Program-made: the position numbers and the translations under genes
In this document: positions 25,468 through 33,240 of the stretch, in pieces
How positions within the stretch are numbered: the first letter of the stretch is position 1
Layout: each line of letters starts with the position of its first letter
Assembly (NCBI RefSeq): GCF_001905385.1
Contig: NZ_LIPF01000006.1
Coordinates: 489,510-553,509 of the forward strand
Direction: 5' to 3'
Origin: Streptomyces sp. CB02414
Lineage (GTDB): Bacteria; Actinomycetota; Actinomycetes; Streptomycetales; Streptomycetaceae
Length of the DNA stretch: 64,000 nt
The notes under the pieces: generated by a model
Databases searched by the model: none
What the model was told of the DNA's origin: nothing
Seen by the model: the letters and a program-made list of their open reading frames with translations, nothing else

Positions 25468-25856
25468 AGGCGGCCGGCCTTCCAACCGCCCGGCATGTCC
25501 GGTCGCACAAGGCCCGAGGTCCGCCGCTGCAACTCGGCGGCCATTTCCAGATCGCCGTCCTGGTACGCGGTGGTGGCCACAACCGCGCCGTTGAGCGACC
25601 TGCCCACGCGCACCCCGATGAACTGCACTTCCTCCGCAGTCCCCTCGATGAACTCGGCGAGCGCCGCAGCCACCAGCCCGGCCTGCCCCTTGTGCTCTCC
25701 ACCGGCCCCGCCGGGAGCGAGGGTTCCCGCCGATGTGGCCGCCCCCTGCACATCGGCGGAGTAGGCCTGGACGATTTCGTCGAGGACCGTCAAGACGTCC
25801 CCCACGTTCGAGACGACCGTCCCGACCCCGGTCGGAGATATATCCCATCCCGGCAT
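25464..25856 (-). CDS. DUF6507-like (WXG100-fold) protein
   Basis: A 130-residue helical protein from ATG 25856, beginning MPGWDISPTGVGTVVSNVGDVL. The pattern GWDISPTGV, the helical body and ATTAYQDGDLEMAAELQRR near the end fit the DUF6507 family of Streptomyces, usually encoded beside an LXG- or toxin-bearing gene. It overlaps the toxin start by 4 bp. It probably pairs with the toxin N-terminus as a small helical partner or targeting factor, as the LXG-associated partner proteins do in Firmicutes. This role is inferred. Confidence 0.65.
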   Translation of the reverse strand: MPGWDISPTGVGTVVSNVGDVLTVLDEIVQAYSADVQGAATSAGTLAPGGAGGEHKGQAGLVAAALAEFIEGTAEEVQFIGVRVGRSLNGAVVATTAYQDGDLEMAAELQRRTSGLVRPDMPGGWKAGRL

Positions 25857-25948
25857 GACTTTCCCCCCTTGTTCTGCCTGTCCCCGTCATCGCACGGCTG
25901 CCGACGCCGATCGCTGGATCGCCCGCCAACACGCCGCGCGGCAGCGCC

Positions 25949-26260
25949 TCACCCGATGTTGTCCACGGCCGCCCGCGCCTTGGCCAGCGTCGACTGGGCG
26001 GTGCCGTCGTTCTGCTCCATCGTCGTGCGGACCAGGCGGATGATCTCGCGTACCTCGGTCGCGGCCCGGTTCCACCGGACCTCCTTGCCGTGGTACTCGT
26101 CCGAGACGCCGTCGGCCTGGAATTCGGCCATCGCGGCCTTCACGGCTCGGTCGCGGTCGGTCAGTACGCGTTCGAGCTGGGCGATGACCCCGTGCAGGCT
26201 GGTCTGGACGTCGGCCGAGGCGCCGGTGTCGTACGAACGGCGGTCCAGATTCTGTCCCAT
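25949..26260 (-). CDS. WXG100-like protein 2
   Basis: A 103-residue helical hairpin-like protein from ATG 26260 (MGQNLDRRSYDTGASADVQ). The turn between the two helices reads VRWNRAATEV; the classical W-x-G is replaced by W-N-R. Length, helix content and location beside another WXG100-like gene, a toxin and the secretion ATPase identify it as an ESX substrate or partner. It lies 47 bp after the first WXG100-like gene. Confidence 0.75.
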   Translation of the reverse strand: MGQNLDRRSYDTGASADVQTSLHGVIAQLERVLTDRDRAVKAAMAEFQADGVSDEYHGKEVRWNRAATEVREIIRLVRTTMEQNDGTAQSTLAKARAAVDNIG

Positions 26261-26307
26261 GTTCAACTTCCCCCTTGGAAACGGTGACGGCTCTGCGGGC
26301 TCCGGCT

Positions 26308-26643
26308 CTACCGAGCGCCGAAGCGAGCCGCGTCGAAGTTGGCGGTGCCCATGTTCTGGTGGGCGTTGCCCTCCAGCTCCTGATCACCGGTGCCGAAGGC
26401 GGTGTCCATGCCGGACTGCCCGCCCAGGATCGCGTTGAGCGAGCCGTTCAGGTCGTTGGTGATCTCGTCGGCATGCAGCTTGAACCTGTCGAAGGCCGCC
26501 TTGCCCGCGCCGTTGAACTTCCCCTCCAACGGCTCCGCCGCCTGGATCAGCCACGTGATCAACGTGCCCAGGTCGTCCACCGAGCCGACCGTGCTCTTGC
26601 CGAGATCCGACAGAGTCGTCGAACCCATGTCGAACTTCATCAT
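26308..26643 (-). CDS. WXG100-like protein 1
   Basis: A 111-residue protein from ATG 26643 (ATG 26640 also fits). Two amphipathic helices surround the turn LEGKFNGAGKAAFDRF; FNG stands in place of WXG. The tail is disordered and Asn/Ala-rich. Members of this family dimerise and are exported by the EccC motor. It is the first gene of the secreted-protein operon (26643 to 22546 or beyond). The 149 bp between it and the lipoprotein end at 26793 hold no gene and probably include the promoter. Confidence 0.78.
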   Translation of the reverse strand: MMKFDMGSTTLSDLGKSTVGSVDDLGTLITWLIQAAEPLEGKFNGAGKAAFDRFKLHADEITNDLNGSLNAILGGQSGMDTAFGTGDQELEGNAHQNMGTANFDAARFGAR

Positions 26644-26792
26644 CCACCCCCGTGTATCACTCAAACCCCATGATCTCGAACATCTTTACGCGCAGCGGGT
26701 TGCAGGCGCAACGACAAAGCACTCACGTGGCGCGAAGCCGCCGCAGAACTGGCTACCTGTCAACGCCCAGAAGACCCGAGCTGCGTAGACCC

Positions 26793-27875
26793 CTAACTTG
26801 CCCGCCACATCAGCGGTTCCGTCTGCTCCTCTTCGCTCTCGAAGGACACCATGACCGGCCGATCACCCTTGGGCAGCAGGTGGACGCTGCAGAGAGTCAC
26901 AGTGGAATGCGGTTCCAGTCGAGTGTTCGGAATGGTGCCGCGGCACTGGTCGACACCCTGCCCCTGACGCGCACCTGAAGGGGACAAGTCAACCAGGGAC
27001 AGCGGCTGCACTTCTTGGCCAGCGGCACTGCGCAGGCCCACGCCTTCGTCCATGACCGGCAGAACCTTCACCGAGCCATCGTTGCGGTACTCCATGGTGA
27101 CGTACCAGGGAACAAGGTTCTTCGATTCACCAGACAGGTCGTAGTCGCCGAGATCGGCCAGAGTCCCGGCACGGATACTCTTCGGAGTGACCCGCAAGGG
27201 AGCGCTGCCCCCCTTGGTGTCCTTCCATGAGGAATCAGCAGTTTCGCCCGCATCGAGCAGGCCCGCATCGTCGCCCTCACCGTCGCCGACCTTCCACAGG
27301 AGCGTGTCGCCGGCTTCGTCCGAGTAGGCCACCGTGGCGGGCGTACGCCCCTTTGGCAGCATCACCAATTGGCACACAGTCGCCGTGGCACCCGCCGGAA
27401 TCATCTTCGCGCCGGACTTACCACATTTTTCCACCGTGTCGCCGCTTGACCCGGTAGCAAGGAAATTCGTGTTCCAGAGGGAGATCGCCTCACCGGGGGT
27501 ACCGTCCGAGAGGGTCACGGTGAAGTTCGCTTCTGGCTTGGGCTGGGGCACAGCCTCCGAGCCGCTGTTGATGTAACTGACGGTCAGGTAATACGGGACC
27601 GTGTTCTTGAGGTCATCGTCCAGGCGCACATTCGCGAGGTCGGCAGCGGGCCCCCGCGCAAGCCGTTTGGGAGCAACCTTCATCTGGTAAGTACCGTCCC
27701 GGCCGCTCCACGTAGCTTGCCGGATGGTCGTGTCGACCGGAAGCGCTACTGGTGCGGGAGATTCCCCGGCCCTTCCTCCGTTACCGGGCGCCGAGCCGCC
27801 TGCCCCGCACCCGGTGACGACAAGAGCGAAGAGCCCGGCTCCCGCAATGTGCCCCACCATCCTGTTGGCCCGCAT
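26793..27875 (-). CDS. Lipoprotein with two tandem copies of one domain
   Basis: A 360-residue lipoprotein from ATG 27875 (GTG 27881 possible). The signal peptide ends in lipobox VVTGC, Cys23. After a Gly/Pro-rich linker the mature protein has two similar domains of about 130 residues. Each starts with PK(R/S)-ADL and runs through (K)N-VP-Y-(L/V)T-Y-N-GS to C, then a strand ending in VML/VHLLPKG(R/D)(T)P. The first ends in LLWKV and the second in PLMWRAS. Each repeat has two Cys that could form a disulfide. Such repeat domains are found in actinobacterial lipoproteins, function unknown. It is next to the WXG100 genes on the same strand and could be part of the island. Confidence 0.75.
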   Translation of the reverse strand: MRANRMVGHIAGAGLFALVVTGCGAGGSAPGNGGRAGESPAPVALPVDTTIRQATWSGRDGTYQMKVAPKRLARGPAADLANVRLDDDLKNTVPYYLTVSYINSGSEAVPQPKPEANFTVTLSDGTPGEAISLWNTNFLATGSSGDTVEKCGKSGAKMIPAGATATVCQLVMLPKGRTPATVAYSDEAGDTLLWKVGDGEGDDAGLLDAGETADSSWKDTKGGSAPLRVTPKSIRAGTLADLGDYDLSGESKNLVPWYVTMEYRNDGSVKVLPVMDEGVGLRSAAGQEVQPLSLVDLSPSGARQGQGVDQCRGTIPNTRLEPHSTVTLCSVHLLPKGDRPVMVSFESEEEQTEPLMWRAS

Positions 27876-27991
27876 GTGCACCCCCGTGCGCGTCGATGTC
27901 CTGATCGCAGAATGATCAGTTTACGTCCAGGTGACGACACCGTTGATGACAGCAAGTGCGGGAGGTACAAGGCTGCTACGTCAGAACTGAC

Positions 27992-28198
27992 TCACCACGC
28001 GGACTTCTTGGCCTCCCGAACGAACAACGCCCACGAAGTCTCGCGGAAGACCAGCACCCGCCCCTCCGGCACCTTGCTGTCCCGGACCGGTACGAGGTCA
28101 GGGCAGCCGTCGGCGACCTCGACGCAGTTCGTGCCGCCTCCGTCGCTGTAGGAGGACTTGCGCCAGCTCAGGGTGGTGAGGTCAGGGAGTCGGTTCAT
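27992..28198 (-). CDS. DUF397 domain protein
   Basis: A 68-residue protein with the complete DUF397 signature: LSWRKSSYSDGGGTNCVEVA, then VPVRDSKVPEGRVLVF and WALFVREAK. In Streptomyces these small proteins are encoded directly after a DUF5753-type XRE regulator and act as its partner or antagonist; the pairs resemble the WhiJ/BldB type developmental regulators. The ATG overlaps the regulator stop by 4 bp. Confidence 0.92.
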   Translation of the reverse strand: MNRLPDLTTLSWRKSSYSDGGGTNCVEVADGCPDLVPVRDSKVPEGRVLVFRETSWALFVREAKKSAW

Positions 28199-29028
28199 GG
28201 TGTGCGCTCCTCCAGAAGGCCCTTGATGAACGCCATCGACTCCACCGGAGTCAGAGCCGCGTCCCTGACCAGATCGTAGGACAAGCGAAATGACAGGACC
28301 TTGTCCGGATCGTCGATCAACTCACCGAAACCGTTGCCCTCCACGTAGGCAACGGGATCGCCGACTCGTTGCCACAGGAGCCAGAGGTGGCTGTCCATCA
28401 GGTCGTGCACACCTGCCGTGTAGGGCAGCACCTGGAGCGCGACGGACGGCAGTTCCGCCGCGTGCAGGAGGTACGTCAGCTGATCCCGCCACACCTTCAC
28501 GTCCGGGACCCGTCGCCGCAGCGCCCCTTCGTCCAGGATCACTCGGACACTCGGCGCCGGCCAGCGGTGCAGCAGCTCCTGACGCCCCAGGCGCAGCGCC
28601 ACCTGTTCCTCTACCGCCTCGCCGTTGCCCGCCGTTGTCTGCGCGCCGGACAACCCCGACAACACCGTCCGAGCGTAGTCCTCGGTCTGCAGCAGCCCTG
28701 GCACGCGAAGCTGGAAGAGCCACATGACCCGGGCTGTCGCCTCCAGTTCCATGAACGCCTTGTACTTGTCCTTGATGACTTCCTTGTGCGCGTCCCTCCA
28801 TAGGCGAACCAGGAGGTCACCCGTGTCGTAGTACCTGTCCAGGTCCTCCATCACCGCGCGTTTGGAGAGCCGTTCCCCCTTCTCCAAGCGGTACAGGTAG
28901 CTCTTGTCGTACGACGTCTCCTCCGCCAACTGCCCGAGCGATCTGCCTGCCTTCTCGCGCAGTATCCGGAGCGTCTGTCCGAGCTCGGCCCGCCTCGACT
29001 CCCGTGCCGCACCCGGGCTTTCAGTCAT
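28195..29028 (-). CDS. XRE-family regulator with DUF5753 domain
   Basis: A 277-residue protein from ATG 29028. The helix-turn-helix is at about residues 18-70 (TLRILREKAGRSLGQLAEETSYDKSYLYRLEKGERL). The DUF5753 domain follows from about 95 to 270, with LFQLRVPGLLQTEDYARTVL and VLPYTAGVHDLMDSHLWLL. It is the regulator half of a DUF5753/DUF397 pair. A perfect inverted repeat at 29041-29063 just ahead of its start is a likely autoregulatory operator. It is divergent from the small protein gene at 29154. Confidence 0.93.
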   Translation of the reverse strand: MTESPGAARESRRAELGQTLRILREKAGRSLGQLAEETSYDKSYLYRLEKGERLSKRAVMEDLDRYYDTGDLLVRLWRDAHKEVIKDKYKAFMELEATARVMWLFQLRVPGLLQTEDYARTVLSGLSGAQTTAGNGEAVEEQVALRLGRQELLHRWPAPSVRVILDEGALRRRVPDVKVWRDQLTYLLHAAELPSVALQVLPYTAGVHDLMDSHLWLLWQRVGDPVAYVEGNGFGELIDDPDKVLSFRLSYDLVRDAALTPVESMAFIKGLLEERTP

Positions 29029-29040
29029 GTCGCCCCTCCC

Positions 29041-29063
29041 CGTTGTCTGGCCCGCAGACAACG
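29041..29063. promoter_or_regulatory. Candidate operator, perfect 9-5-9 inverted repeat
   Basis: The sequence cgttgtctg-gcccg-cagacaacg lies 13 bp upstream of the XRE regulator start, in the divergent gap with the gene at 29154. Symmetry and position suggest binding by the XRE regulator itself. Confidence 0.6.
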
Positions 29064-29153
29064 CCGGGCCTATTCCGCAGCGTACGACGAGGCGGTGACG
29101 ATCGACGCACGATCGGTAATCACCACCGGTCAGACGCCGAGAGGACATGAGCC

Positions 29154-29444
29154 ATGAAGTCGTCGCCACTCCGCCTCCTCCCCTGGACCACCCCCGAAGG
29201 CAACCCCTGCTACCTGAGCACCGACAACGACGACAGCCGGCTCTCCCGGCTCGCGGACGACGTCGAGGAGGCGCTGGTGGAGTCGGGGGAGGAGGTGCTC
29301 GCGGGGGCCAGGGCCGTGCTCGGGGACCGGCGGGCCGGGGAGCGGGCGGTGCGGTGCGCGTTGGCGAGGGCGACCGAGGCGCTTCAGGACGTGCTCCGGA
29401 TCGCGGTCAGTCGGGGCGGGCGGATCCGCCACCCGGTCGAGTGA
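29154..29444 (+). CDS. Small conserved Streptomyces protein next to a DUF5753/DUF397 pair
   Basis: A 96-residue protein from ATG 29154 (MKSSPLRLLPWTTPEGNPCYLSTD). A Leu/Asp/Glu-rich helical body, with RLADDVEEALVESGEEVLAGA, follows a conserved PWxxPEGNPCYL start. Proteins like this are often divergent from XRE/DUF397 pairs in Streptomyces. No function is known. It may be under the same operator. Confidence 0.7.
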   Translation: MKSSPLRLLPWTTPEGNPCYLSTDNDDSRLSRLADDVEEALVESGEEVLAGARAVLGDRRAGERAVRCALARATEALQDVLRIAVSRGGRIRHPVE

Positions 29445-29547
29445 TCCGGCCTGGTTTCCGCTGATCAGCCGTATCACCGTACGTAGCGTGACCGCGCTGC
29501 TTGTCCCTGGAGTACGCCCAGCCCACACTTGAGGAGGTGACGCCACC

Positions 29548-30204
29548 ATGACCGCTCTTGCGCACGAGAGGCCTGAGACCATGTCCGATTCCGGGTTCAC
29601 AGCGATCGGGTCGGAGAACGGGCTCGACCTGGACGAGGTCGTGTGGCAGGCGTGGAAGGCCATGGAACTCCCGGAGGGCTACCGCGCCGAGATCATCGAG
29701 GGAGCCATCGAGGTGTCGCCCACCGGCCGCCTGTCCCATGCCCGGATCGTGAACCGGCTGCGCAACGCGCTGGTGCGTTTCCTGGGGGAGGGCGAGTACT
29801 CGGCGTACCAGGACGCCAATGTCATTTTCCGGCGCAAGGGCTGGATTCCCGACCTCTTCGTCGCGCCGGAGGAGCTGGAGCCCTACGCCGACGAGGACGG
29901 GCTCGGTGTGGACGCGGCGGCGGTCCGGCTGGTGGTGGAGGTCGTCTCTCCCGGGAAGCGGAACGAGGACCGGGACCGGGTCAGGAAGCGCCGCGAGTAC
30001 GCCCGCGCGGGGATTCCGGTGTACGTGATCGTGGATGACCATGACGCACAGGGCACCGTCACCGTGCTGACCGAGCCCCGGCCCGACAAGGGCGACTGGC
30101 TGGGGGTCGTGCGGGTGCCCTACGGGACGGACGCCGAGATCCCGAAGGGGCCCGCCATGGGTTTCGTGATCGGTGAGGCGATCACCGGGCCCAAGCGCGC
30201 CTGA
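29548..30204 (+). CDS. Uma2 family endonuclease-like protein
   Basis: A 218-residue protein from ATG 29548, preceded by a strong ribosome site (GAGGAGGTGA). It has the Uma2/DUF820 form of the PD-(D/E)XK nuclease superfamily: PEGYRAEIIEGAIEVSPTG, then the catalytic (D)x(D)-type strands WIPDLFVAPEEL and VRLVVEVVSPGKRNEDR, and a KRREYARAGIPVYVIVD helix-strand. Asp, Glu and Lys of the active site are present. The family is expanded in Streptomyces and cyanobacteria with no clear cellular role. It converges on the 5'-nucleotidase. Confidence 0.88.
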   Translation: MTALAHERPETMSDSGFTAIGSENGLDLDEVVWQAWKAMELPEGYRAEIIEGAIEVSPTGRLSHARIVNRLRNALVRFLGEGEYSAYQDANVIFRRKGWIPDLFVAPEELEPYADEDGLGVDAAAVRLVVEVVSPGKRNEDRDRVRKRREYARAGIPVYVIVDDHDAQGTVTVLTEPRPDKGDWLGVVRVPYGTDAEIPKGPAMGFVIGEAITGPKRA

Positions 30205-30224
30205 GCCCCCGGGACGGAAACGGA

Positions 30225-30268
30225 AGAGGGGCCCGGCATCCGCACCCCTGCGGACACCGGGCCCCTCT
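30225..30268. terminator. Bidirectional terminator between convergent genes
   Basis: A 12-bp inverted repeat, agaggggcccgg at 30225-30236 and its complement at 30257-30268, with a second inner repeat (tccgca/tgcgga) in the loop. It lies between the Uma2 gene (+) and the 5'-nucleotidase (-) and can serve both. Confidence 0.8.
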
Positions 30269-30284
30269 CCCAGACGCGCAGCGC

Positions 30285-32120
30285 CTACTGCACGACCGTG
30301 ATCCGGTCCGCCGCCGGAGGCGCGATCGGGTCGCTGGCCGACGAGTTGGCCGTCAGGTACTGCTCCAGGGCCGTCAGGTCGTCCGCGCCGACCAGTTCGT
30401 TCGTACCCTCGCCCAACGTTGGGAAGCCGTCGCCGCCGCCCGCGAGGAAGCTGTTGGAGGCGACGCGGTAGGTGGCCGACGGGTCGATGGGCGCGCCGTT
30501 CAGGCGGATGGAGTCCGTGACGACCCGGTCCGCGCCGGACTTCGTCAGGTCCAGGGTGTAGGTGAGGCCGGAGGAGATCTGGAGGATCTTCGGGGAGGCC
30601 TCGTTCGGGCCGGTCACCTGTTCCTTGAGGACCTGGATGAGCTGGGCGCCCGTGTAGTCCTTCAGGTTCACCGTGTTGGCGAAGGGCTGGACGGTGAAGC
30701 CCTCGGCGTAGGTGACGACTCCGTCGCCCTCGGCGCCCGAGGCCGCGTAGGTGAGGGGCGCGCGGACGCCGCCCGGGTTCATCAGGGCCAGGTCGGTCTC
30801 CGGGTCCAGGGACTTGCCGTGGGCGAGTTGCGCGTCGGCGATCAGGTCGCCCAGCGGGGACTCGGTGCCGCCCCGGTCGATGTCGCCGGAGATGTGGCCG
30901 ATGGCGCGGTTGCCTATGGGGGCGGCGAGTGTGCTCCACTTGTCGATCAGGCGCGTCATGTCCGGCGCCTTCGGGACGTCCCGCGTCACCACGTGGTTCG
31001 CCGACTTCACGGCCGTACGGGCGATGTCACCCGTCGCGCGGTCGTAGGTCAGCGTCGTGTCCGTGTAGAGGCGGCCGAAGGACGACGCCGAGGTGACCAT
31101 GCGGGGCTTGCCCGCCGGGTCGGGGATCGTGCAGACGTACGCCGCGTGGGTGTGGCCGGTGACCAGCGCGTCCACCTGCGGCGTCACGTTCTTCGCGATG
31201 TCGGCGATCGGGCCGGAGATGCCGTCGCCGGCGCCCGGGGAGTCGCAGTCGTAGTTGTACGAGGAGGAGGCCGGGAAGCCGCCCTCGTGGATCAGGGCGA
31301 CGATGGACTTCACGCCCTGGCGCCGGAGCACGTCGGCGTACTTGTTGATCGTCTCGACCTCGTCCTTGAAGGCCAGGCCCTTGACGCCCTCCGCCGAGAC
31401 GATGTCCGGGGTGCCCTCCAGGGTCACGCCGATGAAGCCGACCTTGACGCCCCGCTGCTTCCACACCCAGTAGGGCTTCAGGATGGGCTTCTGCGTCTTC
31501 TCGTCGAGGACGTTCGCCGCCAGGTAGGGGAAGTCGGCGCCCTTGAACTCCTTGCCGGTGTAGCAGCCGTCGGTGGGGTGGCAGCCGCCGTTCTGGAGGC
31601 GGGCCAGTTCCCTGGCGCCCTCGTCGAACTCGTGGTTGCCGACGCTCGTCACGTCGAGGTCCAGCTTGTTCAGGGCCTCGATGGTCGGCTCGTCGTGGAA
31701 GAGGCCGGAGAGGAGGGGGGACGCGCCGACCATGTCGCCGCCGGCGGCGGTGATGGAGTAGCGGTTGCCCTTGCGCGCCTCGCGCAGGTGGGTGGCCAGG
31801 TACTCGATGCCGCCCGCGTCGATCGTCTCCGTCGTGCCGTCCGGCTGGATCTCGGTGACCCGGCCGGAGGAGCCGGCGGGCGGTTCGAGGTTGCCGTGCA
31901 GGTCGTTGAAGGAGAGGAGCTGGACGTCCTGGTAGCGGCCATGACCGTGGCCGTGACCTCCATGGCCGCCGTGGCCCCGGTGGTTCCCGGCCGTGCTCGC
32001 CGACGCCGGCAGTGTCGCCGCGGCGAGCGCGCCCGCCGTGACGACGGTGGCGGCGACGGCGAGGAGACGGGTCGTACGGCGTCCGCGGCGCGGATGGTGC
32101 GACTGTGCTGTGGCTGGCAT
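30285..32120 (-). CDS. Secreted 5'-nucleotidase / 2',3'-cyclic phosphodiesterase
   Basis: A 611-residue exported enzyme of the UshA type. The signal peptide spans about 1-42 (RLLAVAATVVTAGALAAATLPASAS). A His/Gly-rich stretch (GHGGHGGHGHGHG) follows, then the calcineurin-like phosphoesterase domain (65-340), with LLSFNDLHGNLE, GGDMVGASP, SVGNHEFDEG and ALVTGHTHAAY as metal ligands. The C-terminal 5'-nucleotidase domain (370-605) has LMNPGGVRAPLTY and VASNSFLAGGGDGFP. It releases phosphate and nucleoside from external nucleotides, a fit with the phosphate genes nearby. The His-rich part may bind metal. Confidence 0.94.
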   Translation of the reverse strand: MPATAQSHHPRRGRRTTRLLAVAATVVTAGALAAATLPASASTAGNHRGHGGHGGHGHGHGRYQDVQLLSFNDLHGNLEPPAGSSGRVTEIQPDGTTETIDAGGIEYLATHLREARKGNRYSITAAGGDMVGASPLLSGLFHDEPTIEALNKLDLDVTSVGNHEFDEGARELARLQNGGCHPTDGCYTGKEFKGADFPYLAANVLDEKTQKPILKPYWVWKQRGVKVGFIGVTLEGTPDIVSAEGVKGLAFKDEVETINKYADVLRRQGVKSIVALIHEGGFPASSSYNYDCDSPGAGDGISGPIADIAKNVTPQVDALVTGHTHAAYVCTIPDPAGKPRMVTSASSFGRLYTDTTLTYDRATGDIARTAVKSANHVVTRDVPKAPDMTRLIDKWSTLAAPIGNRAIGHISGDIDRGGTESPLGDLIADAQLAHGKSLDPETDLALMNPGGVRAPLTYAASGAEGDGVVTYAEGFTVQPFANTVNLKDYTGAQLIQVLKEQVTGPNEASPKILQISSGLTYTLDLTKSGADRVVTDSIRLNGAPIDPSATYRVASNSFLAGGGDGFPTLGEGTNELVGADDLTALEQYLTANSSASDPIAPPAADRITVVQ

Positions 32121-32303
32121 GCGCCCCCCTGTGGGTGTGCGTGAGCGCGAGCCGCTGAGGAGACGGCTCGTCGGCGCGAAAGCCTAGAGTCAACGCGCGT
32201 AGCGCGACAGGGGGTGACGGGTTACATCCTGGTGTACCTGCGCATCGGGCCGACTCCTGCGACCACCGCCCCTTTGCCGCACCCGCCCTTTACCCTCGTA
32301 CGC

Positions 32304-33233
32304 ATGACCAGCGACGACACCGTGCGGCCCGGCCGCTCCCGTTCGATCGACACCCTCTCCGAACTCGCCCCGGAGCAGACGGAGGCCGTCCTCGCCCTGC
32401 TCGCCGAGGCCGCCCGGTACGACGGTCAGCAGGCCGTGTCCGAGCAGGGGCGGCTGCAACTGCGCGGTCCGGCGCGGGAGGGCGTCTCGCACCTGCTGCT
32501 CACCCTCGACGGCGGCGAACTCGTCGGCTACGCCCAACTGGAGGGCACCGACCCCATCGAGCCCCCGGCCGCCGAGCTGGTCGTCCACCCCTCGCACCGG
32601 GGGCAGGGACACGGGCGGGCGCTGGGCTCCGCGCTGCTCGCCGCCTCCGGCAAGCGGCTGCGGATCTGGGCGCACGGCGGCCACTCCGCCGCCCGGCACC
32701 TCGCTCAGGTGCTGGGGCTGACCCTCTTCCGCGAACTGCGGCAGATGCGGCGCCCGTTGGACGGCCTGGAGCTGCCCGATCCGCGCCTGCCCGAGGGCGT
32801 GACCGTGCGGACCTTCGTGCCCGGCCGGGACGACGCGGCGTGGCTCGCGGTGAACGCCGCCGCCTTCGCCCACCACCCCGAGCAGGGCTCGCTCACGCAG
32901 CGCGACCTCGACGACCGCAAGGCCGAGGCGTGGTTCGACCCGGAGGGGTTCTTCCTGGCGGAGCGGGACGGAGAGCTGATCGGCTTCCACTGGACCAAGG
33001 TGCACGCCGAGGAGCGGCTCGGTGAGGTGTACGTCCTCGGCATCCGCCCCGACACCCAGGGCGGCGGCCTCGGCAAGACCCTGACCACCATCGGCCTGCG
33101 GCACCTGGCGGAGCGCGGGCTGCCCACGGCGATGCTGTACGTCGACGCCGACAACACGGCGGCGGTGTCCGTCTACGAACGCCTCGGGTTCGGCACCCAC
33201 GAGACGGACCTGATGTACCGCACGGAGTCCTGA
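32304..33233 (+). CDS. mshD: Mycothiol synthase MshD
   Basis: A 309-residue protein from ATG 32304, made of two GNAT domains. The N-terminal one has LVVHPSHRGQGHGRALGSALL; the C-terminal, catalytic one has VLGIRPDTQGGGLGKTLTTIGL and ends with YVDADNTAAVSVYERLGF. This is the full MshD architecture. It transfers acetyl from acetyl-CoA to desacetyl-mycothiol, the last step of mycothiol synthesis. Its gene sits close to glnR and pst genes in many Actinobacteria, as here apart from the accessory block. Confidence 0.95.
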   Translation: MTSDDTVRPGRSRSIDTLSELAPEQTEAVLALLAEAARYDGQQAVSEQGRLQLRGPAREGVSHLLLTLDGGELVGYAQLEGTDPIEPPAAELVVHPSHRGQGHGRALGSALLAASGKRLRIWAHGGHSAARHLAQVLGLTLFRELRQMRRPLDGLELPDPRLPEGVTVRTFVPGRDDAAWLAVNAAAFAHHPEQGSLTQRDLDDRKAEAWFDPEGFFLAERDGELIGFHWTKVHAEERLGEVYVLGIRPDTQGGGLGKTLTTIGLRHLAERGLPTAMLYVDADNTAAVSVYERLGFGTHETDLMYRTES

Positions 33234-33240
33234 GGCGGCC

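Noticed and set aside
25468..25932. N-terminal extension of the toxin gene to 25932
   Set aside because: The added residues are Arg/Gly-rich shadow sequence over the DUF6507-like gene; GTG 25467 overlaps the upstream stop in the usual GTGA form.
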